DNA of 64,000 nt from Acanthococcus lagerstroemiae (GCA_031841125.1 CM063106.1:45063806-45127805), one strand, 5' to 3'. Shown: positions 1 to 12,151, counted from the stretch's first letter. Numbers and translations are program-made. The notes: generated by a model not told the origin, from the letters alone.

Positions 1-1773
1 TTTTTTTTTTCCTGGTTATACCCGTACATATACGCACACTTTTCCGATTACTCGCACCCTCTCTGCGACGGTCTTTCTTTATTACCAATAGACCTTCTAC
101 AAACGAAATTTCACGTGCCGAAATGGTCGACACGCGGCCAAATCTACCCGGGGCTAACGTTGTGGAACTACCAATTTTGTAGTGCAGAGTGCAGAGGTGA
201 TAAATTTCCAAATCGAATAACTTAAAAAATAAGCAAAAAACATTTCAAGTATAGTTGGGTGACTTTTTTTTCTTTTTTTTTTGAGAAATTTAAATTCCCT
301 GGGTACTTTTGAAATCCTTTCTATAGGGGGAAAAAGAATCCCAGTTTCGGCCGGGTCTGATTGTATTTACCCGGCTGGCTTGAACTCGAAGTTCTGAAAA
401 CTCATGCCCGAGCGCGTCCAAAAGCGAGGCGGTTAACATCGCGTATCGCTCCGCGTAGCGTGTAAGATTAATAACGCTCCGCACTGAAACGGAAAAGTCG
501 TTGTTTCCGGCCACTCAATCACTCAATTATCCATCAAGTCGATAAATTCTCTCCTCAATTATGAATCGTTTTTCAATTTACACTGAAAGAGTAGTCTTGA
601 AATCGGTATGTTTTCAACATAACTTTGCATCAAGTTGTTAGAATGTGAAATACTTGGAAATATCTTCATCTGGGATGAAGGTAGCCTAGTGAAGTTAGCC
701 CATTTGATATTTTCGTCTTCACGAGTGTCAGGAAAGTACCGATGCGGTTTTTCTGGAGGAGGCACCTAACGAAATCGTTGCAATCATCAAGATCGAAAAA
801 CTGTGAGAGGCCATTTGTATGTAAAATCCACTTTAGCGTAATTTTGTTTGAAATAGTTTTTGACTTATGATCAAAAATTAATTTATGAGACGTTGTTTTA
901 CTCCCTAGACCCTAGAGGATGAAGCTCCATTGGGATTCGTTGGGATTTTCAGGTAGTTTCTCAGTGCGACCTACTGACCAACTCTACCACAATTCAACTT
1001 CGCGACAGTTTCGTCGAACTTGATGTCCTTTTCACGTAATTTTCCCGGAGTATCAATTTGCACAAATCAAAGAAATTGAAGTATGTTTTTGATAACAAGC
1101 TGAAGTTGAGCAGAAGTTGTTGGTGCGGGGGGTAGTTTGCCGTTGCTTTCACCACAGTTTTGTTGCGTTAGAGTTTTCCTTCTGTGTGCCGAAGCCTCTG
1201 TGCAGTGACAGTTCGCTTACCAGCCACGTGTTTCACGATGCTGAGTAAGCTGTCCACGAACAGCACACGCATAGTACCAATCTGTCTGATCTGGTCGTTA
1301 TACGCTCTGCGATTGTAATGGCTTGTTCATGTGAACTAGTGGGGGTTACAGGGTATGCTATGTTTTTTTCTTCTTTTTCTTTTTACTGATTGCGTTTAAT
1401 TTTTTATTAAAATATTTCAAATTTTTTTTGCCTAAAATTTTTTTAAATAGACATTATTTATTACTTAATACCGTAAACCAATCAATTTTCCCATGAAAAC
1501 CTTCGCAAAAGTAATAAAACTGATAGCGGAAAGAACTGGCATTCATACCCTGTCAAGTTGAGCAACAATGCCAGGAAGTGAGTTTTCAAAGTTTGATTCC
1601 TGCCAAAAGTTGATCTCAAAAAAAAAAAAAATCTCATAAAATGTTACAAAATACATCCCTTTACAATATCACGTTGTAAAATCTGTTCAATTCTTTTGTG
1701 GGGAGGAGAGCGGATAATTGCTTTAAGAAAATGGGTGGCGTTATTACTCGCAAGCATTTAGCTAAGTAAATTT
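1..1773. other. No gene recognised
   Basis: The minus-strand frame at 290-514 has coding-like composition up to a donor-like CCGG|GTAAAT at 371, but it begins with GTG right after a stop, so only an internal exon would fit and no acceptor is clear. The rest is AT-rich without repeats that I can define. Confidence 0.5.
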
Positions 1774-2034
1774 CTACTGTAAATATCTCTGTTGGTTTGG
1801 AAACGTCTGAGTTATTTTCTTCGAAGAAATATTTCTGATGAAGACATCTATTTGTTTACACTTTATGCCCAAGTTGACGGATGTTGTCAAAATATCTTTC
1901 TTTAATTCATCCAACTTTTCATCAGCTCTCTTTGCTTTCAATCTTATGATTACAGTTACATCATTTAAGGTACCTTCTAGAACCATTGAAGCACAGTGGT
2001 CACAGGAGCTAAAATGTAAAGAATATCGACGCAT
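1774..2034 (-). CDS. Hypothetical 86-residue frame
   Basis: From ATG, open to TAG. It contains CDHCASMVLEG and a lysine/aspartate-rich helix-like stretch (LKAKRADEKLDELKKDI), with composition more protein-like than most frames here. A TTTTAG acceptor-like site near codon 8 suggests it could be an exon rather than a gene. I do not recognise a family; it may be a relic of a transposase. Confidence 0.25.
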   Translation of the reverse strand: MRRYSLHFSSCDHCASMVLEGTLNDVTVIIRLKAKRADEKLDELKKDILTTSVNLGIKCKQIDVFIRNISSKKITQTFPNQQRYLQ

Positions 2035-2407
2035 ATTTTTTAAACTGCGACAAATTCGAAAGTCGAAAGTACGTTTTTCTAGGTAAAAGCGAATGCTGTG
2101 CTTTCTTTCGCGGCATTCTTGTCAGCTGCATCTGATCTATGCAGTATATACACATAGAGTATACAACCTCACAATAGCATAGCAACAATTATGTATGAGA
2201 GCCTATTCTTTTTCTGTGTGGCATACTGGAGCTTAGAGTACTCAATAACGCTGACGAGACACTCTAAATCTTATTTTTCACGTTATTCATTTCTTGGACA
2301 AAGCGATTCTTCGCATTGGAGGGGGCGGAGGATTTTCCCTATAGCTCAGTGAGATCACAGCATCTCTGCATAATACTCAGCCATCTGGAAGTATATCATT
2401 TGACTAT

Positions 2408-2672
2408 TCATGAACTTGAATACACGCTAGTAAACCGACTTTTATTATCGCTATCAAAAGTGTATTGTTGAACTTTATCAGTTTGTGATTGCTCGTCCAG
2501 CATTGAACGAATAAACAGATTTAAAACATTTCCACTAAACCGACCTCTGTTGTTCTGTAGTGAAATCTGTATACAGCGGAACTTGAGGGGTCGAAAACAA
2601 TTTTCCACAAGCCAAAGGTTTTTTACATTTCTCAGTCAGGTACTCAGTCAAGTCTTTTCGTCGCGACGCCAT
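2408..2672 (-). pseudogene. Hypothetical frameshifted small ORF
   Basis: ATG at 2672 opens MASRRKDLTEYLTEKCKK up to FTTEQQR; one frame over, the sequence continues SGNVLNLFIRSMLDEQ to a stop near 2408. Both parts look coding in composition but no family is recognised. It lies 113 bp left of the 3-kb fold-back element. Confidence 0.25.
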
Positions 2673-2784
2673 CACGAATATGAAACGAATAAGAAGACGA
2701 ATAGAATCCACGTACAAGACTATCGTGAGAACACCCGCCCGACGTGAAGTTTTATGAATTGGGAAGATAAGATTGGTAAACGGG

Positions 2785-5782
2785 TAATTCTCAGAATTGG
2801 GGCATATTTCACTCACAATAAAAATCAGTTTTGGAAAGCATCTTTCTTGCAATTTTTTTGGGCAGTTTGGTAATAAATATAACACTGATACTATTTCTAG
2901 CCTACGGCTCAATTAATGCCGAAAATGGGCGGGGGCAGAGCGTTTCTAAAAATCTATAGACACTACGAAAGAATTTCCATCGTAGTGGCAACCACTACTT
3001 AAGAATTTCCATTGCATTGGCAACCACTACGAAAGAATTTCCATCGTAGTGGCAACCACAACATTAGAATTTCCATCGCAGTAGCATCTGTTGTGTGAAT
3101 ATTTCTTTGGCAATGCAGCAGTGGAATGATGACGATCCAGGCAACCAGTTTTCCTGTATAATGTGTGGAAAATCATGTACATGGTCTTCAGAAAGTCAGT
3201 TGGCAAGGTAAGTGAGCTACAAGTACACTTAGGATATGGATGTATAAATATGTACATTACGGTGACCCTTAAAAATCAAAGTTCGAAAATTTCAGCTCCC
3301 ACACCCTAGAACTGTTACTGCATACGAAAAAATGGTCTCCTAAAAATTTCAACTGGATTAATTAATTTTGAAGCGGCTCGAATGAGGGATTTCATTAAAA
3401 TAGAGGTTGCGCGGTGGAGCGCGCTACTCATACGTTACAGTTCCGGGTGAAGAACGATGCTTTGCACGGTGAGCATATGCTTGTAAAAGTACAGTTGGCG
3501 TTTCAAATTTTTTCACCGCAGATTTTTATAAATAACTTCTTTTGAAGGAAAAAAAGAAAAGAAAAGAAAAAACAGGGTGTCTAACAGTCATTTAAGTGAT
3601 TTAACGTAATTTATTTTGGAAGCAGCAGGTCATTGAAACATTTGAAAATCAGCAAATTATACCATGAAAAAGAGAACAAAGAATTCAGAATTGGAAAATT
3701 TTATTATAATGACCCGCGTTGCAATTTTTATGCGAATGCATATCTTTATCTATGGCGTGTATTCCAGAAGTTTCAAAAGATGTTCACGAATCACAACATT
3801 CTGAGTTATGTGAGCAGCGCTTCATTTTGTATATTTCGCATATTTGGGCATTCACTGCATATTTTTCAAAGAACTTTCCCCGAAAAGTGACATTTCTAGT
3901 TTTTTACTCACAAATACCTACTAAAAATGATTCCCAACTCAAAAAAAAAAAAAAAATAGAAAAGACTTAATGATTAATGAATCGCAGAAAATATTTTAGA
4001 AAAATACATAATGCTCTTTTGCATGTGAGATACCCTTTCTTTTGCCTCATCACATTCATCAGTCATCAAGAAATTATGAATAGGGGCAATATCTGCTAGG
4101 TGCATCTCCTATTAAAAATAAGATTGGGCTTCTTAGGTAAATATTTGGCCAGATCATTTTGAAATTAGATAAACATTGTCTCAGTATATTATACAACTTA
4201 ATTTTTTCATTAAAATTATATCCATATTACTAGTTTATTATTTTAGCGCTTTCATAGCAAATTGGGGGGGAGGTCATTTAAAGGTCGTTTATTTTCGAAA
4301 TTCGATTTGTTTTAGAAAGTATCAACAAATAACATTAAACATTCATTAAATTTTTTTAATTCATACATATTCGGAACAAAAACAAACATTAAACATTCGT
4401 AACATTTTATTATTTCAATCATATTAAACTAAGTGTTGATTTTTTAGAATTTGGGTACTGTATTCTGTATTCCGTCATATTAAAAATTGTTTTTGTTCTT
4501 CGTTTTTGCTTATTTTTAAATTTTTGACGGCGAGGGACAATTCAAAGTTTCATTTGCTCTCTTAGCTCGTAATTCACAGTTTAAACAATAAATAAAAACC
4601 CAACCAACGAATAATTAACATAATTAAATCAGTAAACTAGAATACACTGAGTAGAACAGAAGAAAAAAAAATTAATATTCATTTTTTAAGTCAGAAATGC
4701 AAAAACTGAATTTTAGTCATCAAAATTATACGGCGTATCTCAGGGACCGTTGATGCCCGAGTTTTTTCGCGGGTCGCAACGGACATGGAAGAATAGCCGG
4801 CGCGTTACCTTCATTTTAATGAAATCTCTTATTCGGACCACCTTAAAAATGATCGATTGAGCTGAAATTTTTAAGGGAATGTTTTTTCATATGAAGGAAT
4901 GGGGGGGAGGATGGGAGAGCGAAATATCAAAAATATATTTTTCGTCATCTATAACAGAGGGCCACCCTAATGTACATTCTTACGTAGTGGATATTTAGTT
5001 CCATGGTAGTGGTTAGAAATATTAGTATTGCCACTACGAAAGAAAACTAAAGATGATCCACTACCTAAGAAAAATAGTAGATAAATTGAATTTAAGACTT
5101 CAAGTATAATTTTATGAGCAGTTTTTAATATTTCAATGTCAATATATGCAATAATTTCAGTATAATCCTTCTTTTTTTCCAGGATTTAGTAGCATTCCAG
5201 CAAGATGTGATAAGCCACTACGAAATACCTCAAAAATTGTAAATAAGCGCGTTATCAGATATTTTAATTGAACAACTAGATAGTAACACTGAGATCCAAG
5301 ATCTGAGATGCGCATGGTATCCTTGCTGCAGCACCACAGCGTTGCAGCCAGTTGGCAGCATTCGAGATTCAATCTGTGAGCCAGAGAGCGCTACTGAAAA
5401 TTAGCCACTACGATGGAACCTCAAATGCTTTTACCTCAGCTTGAGGGCGCGTGATATAATCTGAGTTGCTGTTTTTGCTGTCAAAATGTATTCTCCCTCA
5501 TACTAGTGAATTTCCACCTAGTTTTCCCCGAGGAAAACATTTCATTACATCATTTCAACAAACTTGAAATTTGAAAATGTGAGCCATAACAGCCACTACG
5601 ATGGAATATTCTGAGGGTTTATTTGATTTTGTGGTGTGTCTAGAGGTGGGGGCAGGTATGCCAATATCAGGAAATGTTGAGGAGATAATATTCCGTACAT
5701 TCACTAAAAAAACAATTGAAATTTCGAATATGTAGTCTCAAAAAGTTTGATGAACTGAAATATGCCCCAATTCTGAGAATTA
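2785..5782. mobile_element. 3-kb fold-back-like TIR element with arrayed subterminal repeats
   Basis: The ends are inverted copies of TAATTCTCAGAATTGGGGCA (about 28 bp). Inside the left end, 32-bp repeats starting GAATTTCCATCGTAGTGGC occur at 2971, 3003, 3035 and 3067. Inside the right end the inverse motif GCCACTACGA recurs at 5030, 5214, 5404 and 5592. A deeper inverted pair carrying GATTTCATTAAAAT matches 3334-3415 with 4797-4880, and TGTACATTA...GGTGRCCC matches near 3252 and 4975. No transposase is recognised in the centre (3460-4740), so the element is non-autonomous or dead. A target duplication is not evident. Confidence 0.7.
2961..3098. repeat. 32-bp tandem repeat, four units
   Basis: Units begin at 2971, 3003, 3035 and 3067 with GAATTTCCATYGYAKTGGC, each followed by AACCACTACGAAA or a variant. 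Each unit contains an internal inverted pair (CGTAGTGG / CCACTACG). There are no spacers of unrelated sequence, so it is not a CRISPR array. Confidence 0.85.
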
Positions 5783-7730
5783 GCCATACACGTACAATCT
5801 TGAATGTATGTACGAGTACATATACCCTACACAGTACTGTACGCTGTTTGTGAAATGACCTGCCGAAATTCCATTTTTAGGAAGTTTTTATACCTTTGCA
5901 TTTCTTTTTTCTTTCCACAAATCACAACATCCAGTTTTTCCACAATATACATTAAAATAGACCGGTTTTCTCAAGGGCCTAAACATTTCTTCCACAAATC
6001 TGAGGTTTTCCAAGATATACAGGTACACGATACGTAGTTTTCACTGTATAAGGTTTTAAAACTCCACAACCAAACTGATCTTCATTAGTCTGTAATTGCA
6101 GGTCCACCATAGAACTAGTCATGAGCCTTAACACAAAAGTTATTGCCAAATTTTCGTGAACGAAGTGAAGAAGAGTTTCACCACTGAAAAATTCAGCAGA
6201 ATCTATAGATTTTTTTTTTAAATTAATTACAAATTAAAAAATTCGAATTTTTCTCATTTTCGAGTATGCTTTTGTATATTTTACACCTTTATTATAGCGA
6301 GCGCTCCTACACCCTCGTGACTCAGCTTCTGGTCACGAAATACGGTGAAAATTCGATGGCGTTTTCTGAAAGTAGCCATTCTGTAGAAATATCAAAATCT
6401 CGAGAACGAATCGACATTTTGCAAAATACCTAACTCACATACCTACTTTTGGAATAGTTCAATGCCTTTCCTGCGTGTTTAGTTAGAACCCGAGAGGTCG
6501 TTTTGGCATCGAACTAGCATGGAATAGCTCGGTATTACCGAAAATTCGGAGCTGAACATTTTTCAAATCTGAATGTTTCTCAAAATGCTAAAATCACGAG
6601 GGGGTTGACCCTCATAGAGATACAGCACATAGTATATTAGGTGAGGTATTAAAGTAAGACTCCCTTCTACAATCTCCCACCAAATACACTTGGATGAGCT
6701 TCCTCGCATATCTGTTTTTCTTACGTCGATTCGATATCGTGCATTTGAACTTTTATCTGTTCAAGTTGGACATTATGCAACCGCGTTAGAAGCATTGTGT
6801 ATTTCTGCGCATTATTCGTGACGCTTTTACTCGCAATTTTATTAATTCGTAAAAGGAGAGAGAACAATGGGTGTTTCTGCATCCACAATCCACAGGCTCC
6901 GCACTCTACAGTCAACACTCATTCGGAGAGATCCGATATCGACGTTGTCGTAAAATGTGCGCCAACGTAATGTGCACGTCTTGCTGACACGCATCGTATA
7001 TATACATCGTTTGTATCTAATCGTACCCATCTATTCGATGGAATTTATGTACGATTCCGTCCCATATATACGTACGTTAACTTGATATTCAAATAAAATA
7101 CGCAACCGTCTGCGCGCTCCCTTCCAAATCATTCCGTATTATGATTTAAATTTTTCCGCTGATCTTGCTAATTTGTCTATACCCCAACTCGCCTCGACTC
7201 GCGACCTGCGAAATAACAACAGCACCACCTCTAGTAACGAGTATACATTATAAATTCGATTGTTGTTCGCGACCCGATGTATTGACTCTGGTTGATTCTA
7301 CAATAATGTTAACATCCCCCCCCCCAATATATCTTGGGAAATAAGGGATATACGAAAAATATTTTGTATCAGACTTCAATGCTAGTTTCATGTACCTATA
7401 GCATGTGTAAAAAAAGTGAAAATTGAAAACATACCCGCTGCTGCGGAAAAATCACAATTTCTGTCAATCTGTCACTGACAAATTGAGCCAAATCGAGTCA
7501 GACACTGTGTCACAGCTGAAACTCCACCCACCGGAGTAATCGTTGACATAAGGTGCCAAAATTTCATTGTAATAACAGAATTTTCTGTCACACAGTTAAA
7601 CGCAGAGGAAAACGCGAAGGTTGTGTATTGTACTTCGTGTGCATATCTCTTCCTTTGCGCCAGTCGCGTAATGATAAGTTAAAAAGGCACCGTCGCGTCG
7701 GTGCCTCTACAAGTTGCTGGCACACAATAA
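5783..7730. other. AT-rich intergenic DNA
   Basis: No repeat pair, transposase or convincing exon was found on either strand. A 9-11 bp C run lies near 7317. Confidence 0.5.
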
Positions 7731-8426
7731 GAGTATGCTAGTTCCATAGGTAGACTTCTCCGAATTTAGGGAAATTGAGTTAAGTATCGTTTCGGTTACT
7801 GTACAACACTGCCTACAACGTGACGTCATCGATTTTCAAAAAACAACAGAAGCGCTCCAGTATGCAAACGAAAATTGGTTTAGAATCATAGGTAGACTTA
7901 TCCTATGGAGAAGTCTGGGTCTGACACGATTATTGTTTTGTTTACAAAACTGTGTTTTTGATAATGAATTATTGTCATCGTGTACTAATGTAAAACAATT
8001 AGTAGTCTTTTCTTTTCAATTATTGCTCAATTTTTTATAACTATATAGCAAAAACTGAATCATGTTGCGTTTTCATTTTTTGTGTATTGATAATAAAAAT
8101 GTCTCATTTTGAAAGGTGATAACAACTGATAATAAATTTCCATGTTATTCCTCTTTTGCAGCCTTTTATAGCAATAATAAACAAAAATTGATAAGCAATT
8201 TCAAAACATCGTGTCAAACCCAGACTTCTCCATCTTTGAACGCCTTTTGAACACGAATCGGAGTACTTGAAAAAATTTTCGAACTATATCTTCAATGTGA
8301 GCACAAAAAGTGATCCATCGCACCTATATCCAACCATTAAGCCCGAACATTAGCTGAGAAACAGTTTTTTGCGTTTTCTGGAAAACTAGGTTTTTGGAGA
8401 AGTCTACCTATGGAACTAGCATACTC
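7731..8426. mobile_element. TIR element with perfect 31-bp ends
   Basis: GAGTATGCTAGTTCCATAGG plus 11 more bases at 7731-7761 is matched base for base by the inverse at 8396-8426. There is no coding capacity. If the true end is TGCTAG, both flanks read TA. The sequence CATAGGTAGACTT also recurs at 7888, just outside the inner element. Confidence 0.8.
7905..8233. mobile_element. Inner TIR element nested in 7731-8426
   Basis: ATGGAGAAGTCTGGGTCTGA and six further bases (7905-7930) pair with 8208-8233 with one mismatch. The inner ends share GGAGAAGTCT with the outer ends, so this may be a self-similar insertion of a related family or an internal duplication of the outer terminus. Confidence 0.7.
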
Positions 8427-8747
8427 CACTGCGTTCATCATGATCATGTTTGATATCTTGCCTGGGGTCTAGTAGTGGTTTCAGTTTCATTTCGAATTTT
8501 ATATTCGTTGCTGTTTAGTGCGGTCTAAAACTTATGAAGCGGATTCAAATGCATGATAGAACTGAAAAGTACTCGTAATTGGGCTATAATTTATCGGTAA
8601 GTTATGTCATATCTATGTCATTTAATGCAATATTTAGTTACTACTTATTTTACAGGTTGATTGGTGAAAGAGGGTAGGGAAAAACTGCCCCTGGCCGGTC
8701 CACCGGCCGTTCAAAAGATTCTTGTTTGGCTCCTCAAACCATATGTA

Positions 8748-9204
8748 CAGTAGACTCCGGGTTATCCGACCTAATCGGGGCTGAAGGTTAGTCAGATGCC
8801 GAAAAAGGTCCTGAAATGAATATTTTCAATGTAGAAATAACATGCACAAAATTTAAAAAGAAATAGTTTATTCAGAGAATTGAACTTTGGCTTTAAAAAG
8901 GAATAAATAAGTGAAAAAACGATTCTTATGTAACAATAAATCACAAATTATAATTTTTGTAAATCGTCGGTGACTAGTTTTTATTTTTTTTTTAATCGCG
9001 ATTCTTTTTTTGGCCGCGTGATTTCGCAAGGCCGCCGCGCTCGTACGTAATGTATCTACATACATTCCAAAATCAAAAATTAGATGTCTCATGTAGAAAT
9101 TCGGATGAACTGACCTTAGTACTCGTAGGTCGGATAAGTCGGCGGGTAGGGTCGGATAAATTGGACTCGGATAACCCGAAAGTCGGATAATCCGGAGTCT
9201 ACTG
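8748..9204. mobile_element. Pogo/Tigger-like MITE with TA duplication
   Basis: Ends CAGTAGACTCCGGRTTATCC are inverted, flanked by TA at 8746-8747 and 9205-9206. The right subterminal part repeats GTCGGATAA four times between 9127 and 9190. The 457 bp hold no recognisable transposase; the minus-strand frame at 8868-9092 is not like one. Confidence 0.88.
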
Positions 9205-9219
9205 TATATGTTTTTACTT

Positions 9220-10001
9220 CAGGCCCGTAGTTGGCCATCTGCGGTAGGGGGTGCTGATTGTCAGGGCGGGGGGCTTGAGGATACACATAGTATATAATGT
9301 GAAAATTTCTACGAGGCAGTGATGTAGCCAAAGGGGGAGGGGGCGCGATGGGGCAAATGTCCCCGCCCCCAAGACACCTGAAATTGAATATAAAATATGC
9401 AAAAATGAGCAATTTTCCGCCTTTAAAACACGTTGTTTTTTTTGAAAAATTTTCACTCAAGCAATAATTTTACCTTTATTTTCATAAAATAGTCCTCTAA
9501 TATCGGCGATCTTTAAAATTATCTCAATTTTCGACTTTTTCTCCCTTAAAAATCTTACTTTGCTCCCCCCCCCCTCGGGAAAATTCCGGCTACGTCACTT
9601 TTGTCGGTTTTTATGGCGAGAGTCGAAAACGAAACCCGAATGGACGACTAAAGCAGCTTTGACGAAGTTTTCTCATGAATATATCGGGAGCACGATCGCA
9701 AGTGCACGCGGCTGCTCGGGTCTCGGGTCTTGAGTGTTTCATCTCGTTGTCTAAACAAGCTCGGGTAACTTGGGGCCATTACATTCAAATCCCATTCCCA
9801 ATCCAAGCGCCCCTAATTAGTTAACCAAGCTTTTGTTCTAAATTTTAAAATGTTTCTATGATATTGATTCTCTTCGTCCCCTCTTTCTCTCTCGTTCAGC
9901 ATAATGATGATTTTTTTAAGAGTGGTATCTTTGCCTACGGGAGCTCAGGATACCTTTAGAGGGAACTCAGCCTCAGCTTGCCCCCAATGGCTATGGGGCT
10001 G
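9220..10001. mobile_element. hAT MITE (CAGGCCCGTAG family), interrupted
   Basis: It starts CAGGCCCGTAG and ends ATGGGGCTG, with flanks TTTTACTT (9212-9219) and TTTTACGT (10002-10009), a 7/8 match as expected for hAT. The outer parts match the 325-bp copy at 47079-47403 in reverse orientation (for example ATACACATAGTATATAATGT and GTTAACCAAGCTTTTGTTCT). Sequence from about 9312 to 9761 is absent from that copy and represents later insertions, including 9317-9600. Confidence 0.85.
9317..9600. mobile_element. hAT-like MITE (CAGTGACGTAGCC type) nested in 9220-10001
   Basis: It begins CAGTGATGTAGCC and ends GGCTACGTCACTT, imperfect inverted ends of a common hAT form, with a G-run just inside each end. 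I see no clear duplication; the last base of the right end is changed. Confidence 0.65.
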
Positions 10002-10139
10002 TTTTACGTGGAAAAATATGTACCAAATTCTGCGCCTTCATTTCCGGACGAGCAGATTTCATATTGTCGAGCCGCTTTGGAATTTCACAGTCAAAGCTGG
10101 AAGCTATCTTAAGTCTTCATGCCCAAGGTCGTAATAAAG

Positions 10140-10275
10140 GGTTTTGTCTGGAGGGGGGGGGGTGAAAACTTGAAAGTCCCAACTGACTCAACTCAGAATT
10201 CTCAAGTATCAAAGCAAAAAAAAACCTTTTTTGACCTGTTAGATTTTTCCGACTGACTGAACTCAAAATTCCACC
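10140..10275 (+). mobile_element. Fragment of the CAGGGACGTACCGA hAT MITE family
   Basis: A G-run, then GAAAGTCCCAACTGACTCAA and ATTCTCAAGTATCAAAGC, as inside the full copies at 10607 and 15752. The ends are lost, so it is a truncated relic. Confidence 0.7.
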
Positions 10276-10606
10276 TTTTCTTAGCAGCTGGTTGTGCATG
10301 GCTTTATGGTAGAACTGATACCCAGTTCTAGGATGTGCATCTATCTAAAATATTTTGGTATTAACTAAAATTATAACTTCATGAATTTTCTTTTTCTCTT
10401 TTTAACAGATAACCAGGACCAAACATCAACAATTGTACTGGGATTAACTGAATAATATCAATAAGTTTTTGTACATAGACAATTGTAAAAATATAAAATA
10501 TTAGAATAACATTGATCATTATTCATGAATTTTGGCTGGCGGAATTTTCTGTGTCAGGGAGGAGCGCACTGAAATGAGGGATAGGTTAACCAAAATGCGA
10601 CAGAAT

Positions 10607-10916
10607 CAGGGACGTACCGAAAAGTTTTTTTTTTTAAGAAGAGAGGGGTGGGGGTAAAAACTGTGAAAGTTCCAACTGACTCAACTCAGAATTCCCAAGG
10701 ATCAAAGCAAAAAAAGAGCTTCACCTTTTGACCTGTTAGGTTTTTCCAACTTCTCAACTCAATTCCCAAGTATCAAAGCAAGGAAAAAAAAGACCACTTT
10801 TAACTAGTTAGATTTTTCCAACTCACCTGACTGAAACTGTAAATTTTCTCAACTGCTGAGTGAAAAATTCCTACGGGGTGTAAGTTGCCCCCTGCCCCCG
10901 TATCGGTACGTCCCTG
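10607..10916 (+). mobile_element. hAT MITE, CAGGGACGTACCGA family
   Basis: Perfect 14-bp ends CAGGGACGTACCGA / TCGGTACGTCCCTG. Flanks GACAGAAT (10599-10606) and GACACAAT (10917-10924) match in 7 of 8. Inside are about three diverged units of a roughly 75-80 bp repeat built on AACTCAATTCCCAAGTATCA, and G-rich stretches near both ends. 310 bp, no ORF. Confidence 0.92.
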
Positions 10917-10947
10917 GACACAATATTGTCAGAACGGATTAGAGTGC

Positions 10948-11051
10948 TGCTAAAATGCGACAGAATATTGCTAGGATGTGACGGGGCGCTGCTAAATTGT
11001 GACATAACACTACCAGAACGTGACAGCATTGCCAAAATGTGACACTTCGTC
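10948..11051. repeat. 21-bp degenerate tandem repeat
   Basis: About five units on the pattern TGCTAAAATGYGACAGAATA, four of them 21 bp and one 19 bp. A related word (CCAAAATGCGACAGAAT) precedes the MITE at 10607, so that MITE appears to have landed inside a longer array. It could encode a 7-residue repeat, but stops occur in all frames. Confidence 0.75.
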
Positions 11052-11584
11052 AGAATCTGACGAAGCCTCTGACAGGTTGTTGATAGAACATGGCAAATAC
11101 TGGCAGTCGTATCACTGCATTGACAGATGCTCCGTCGTATGTCTGTCGCGTTGTGTCACGTACAATCGCACGGCTGTGCTCGATTCTGATTGGTTCTCAT
11201 GCTGACATTCTGCAACAGATCCGTTGACAGGATTAGCATCATCTGGCATCTGTCAATTTTCCGCAGCGGGAGTAAGGCAGTAAGGACGATGAAATTTCTA
11301 TACTTGAAGAATCCTCATTTTCCCCTTAAAATACTCAATAACCATAGATTTGTTAAGAAGGAGACATGAATCATCGAACAGTACCTAAGCAAATGTACGA
11401 AACTTTAAAGATATTAAACGTTAAAATACACCGAATAGCAGCAGAGTAATATTCTTACCAGTTCATTCATGCATACATCAAGCGACAGCAAAAGCTTTAC
11501 AGCTTTAGCTCAGATACTGTTATCACTGCATCATCATCAAAATCTCGCTTTAAACAGGGCAGTTTTGAAATTGTACTGGATAAA

Positions 11585-11695
11585 ATGGTTTGCTGCTTTG
11601 CGCCAGATTGTAGCCATCATTCGCCGGACGTGCACCTCTGTGCAATTTCAAAAGGTTTCCCACCAAACGCGAAAAGAAAGATCAATGGATTTAAA
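11585..11695 (+). pseudogene. THAP zinc-finger N-terminal half, frameshifted
   Basis: From ATG the frame reads MVCCFAPDCSHH, the C-X4-C start of a THAP domain as in P-element-type transposases and host THAP genes. After about 19 codons the continuation FKRFPTKREKKDQWI lies in another frame and stops directly after. The second zinc pair (C-X2-H) is not found, though RVQFHSSETL near 11879 could be a decayed trace. It may be the end of a P-like element or a broken host gene. Confidence 0.6.
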
Positions 11696-12151
11696 AAAAA
11701 GATAAATTTTATACTGTATGTGAAATCTAAACAGTAATAACTTACTTGGGTTCCAGTATTGTACTTTGTACTTCAGTAGTTCTCCAAAGTATACATTTTT
11801 CACAAATCTCAATAAATGAAACACAGTTTTTTTCTCGAACTTATTATCCTGGAAATAGCAGAATCGCAAGATGCTAGCCGAGTGCAATTCCACAGCTCTG
11901 AAACACTAGGTACCTATTTTGTTGGAACTGATAAGGTCATTACTCGGCTGCTGTTTGAGTGTACTATTTTAATGTTTAATAGCTTAAAAGATTCGTACAT
12001 TTGTCTATATTATTCGGCGATTCATGTCTTTTTCTGAACATATTTATGGTCATTGAGTATTGAGGTAAAAATGAGGACCCTGGAAGCATCGAAATTTTGT
12101 CCTCCGTAATTACTGCGTTATCATGGTTTTCATTTTTGTCTTTTTCTATAG

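Noticed and set aside
290..514. Coding-like 74-residue minus-strand frame with a donor-like site at codon 48
   Set aside because: It starts with GTG immediately after a stop and has no clear acceptor or recognisable domain; not enough to call an exon.
2961..3098. CRISPR-like array of 32-bp repeats
   Set aside because: The units are directly adjacent with no unique spacers, in a eukaryotic fold-back element; a tandem repeat explains it.
8868..9092. Transposase remnant inside the pogo-like MITE
   Set aside because: The frame has no helix-turn-helix or DDE-type motif; likely chance.
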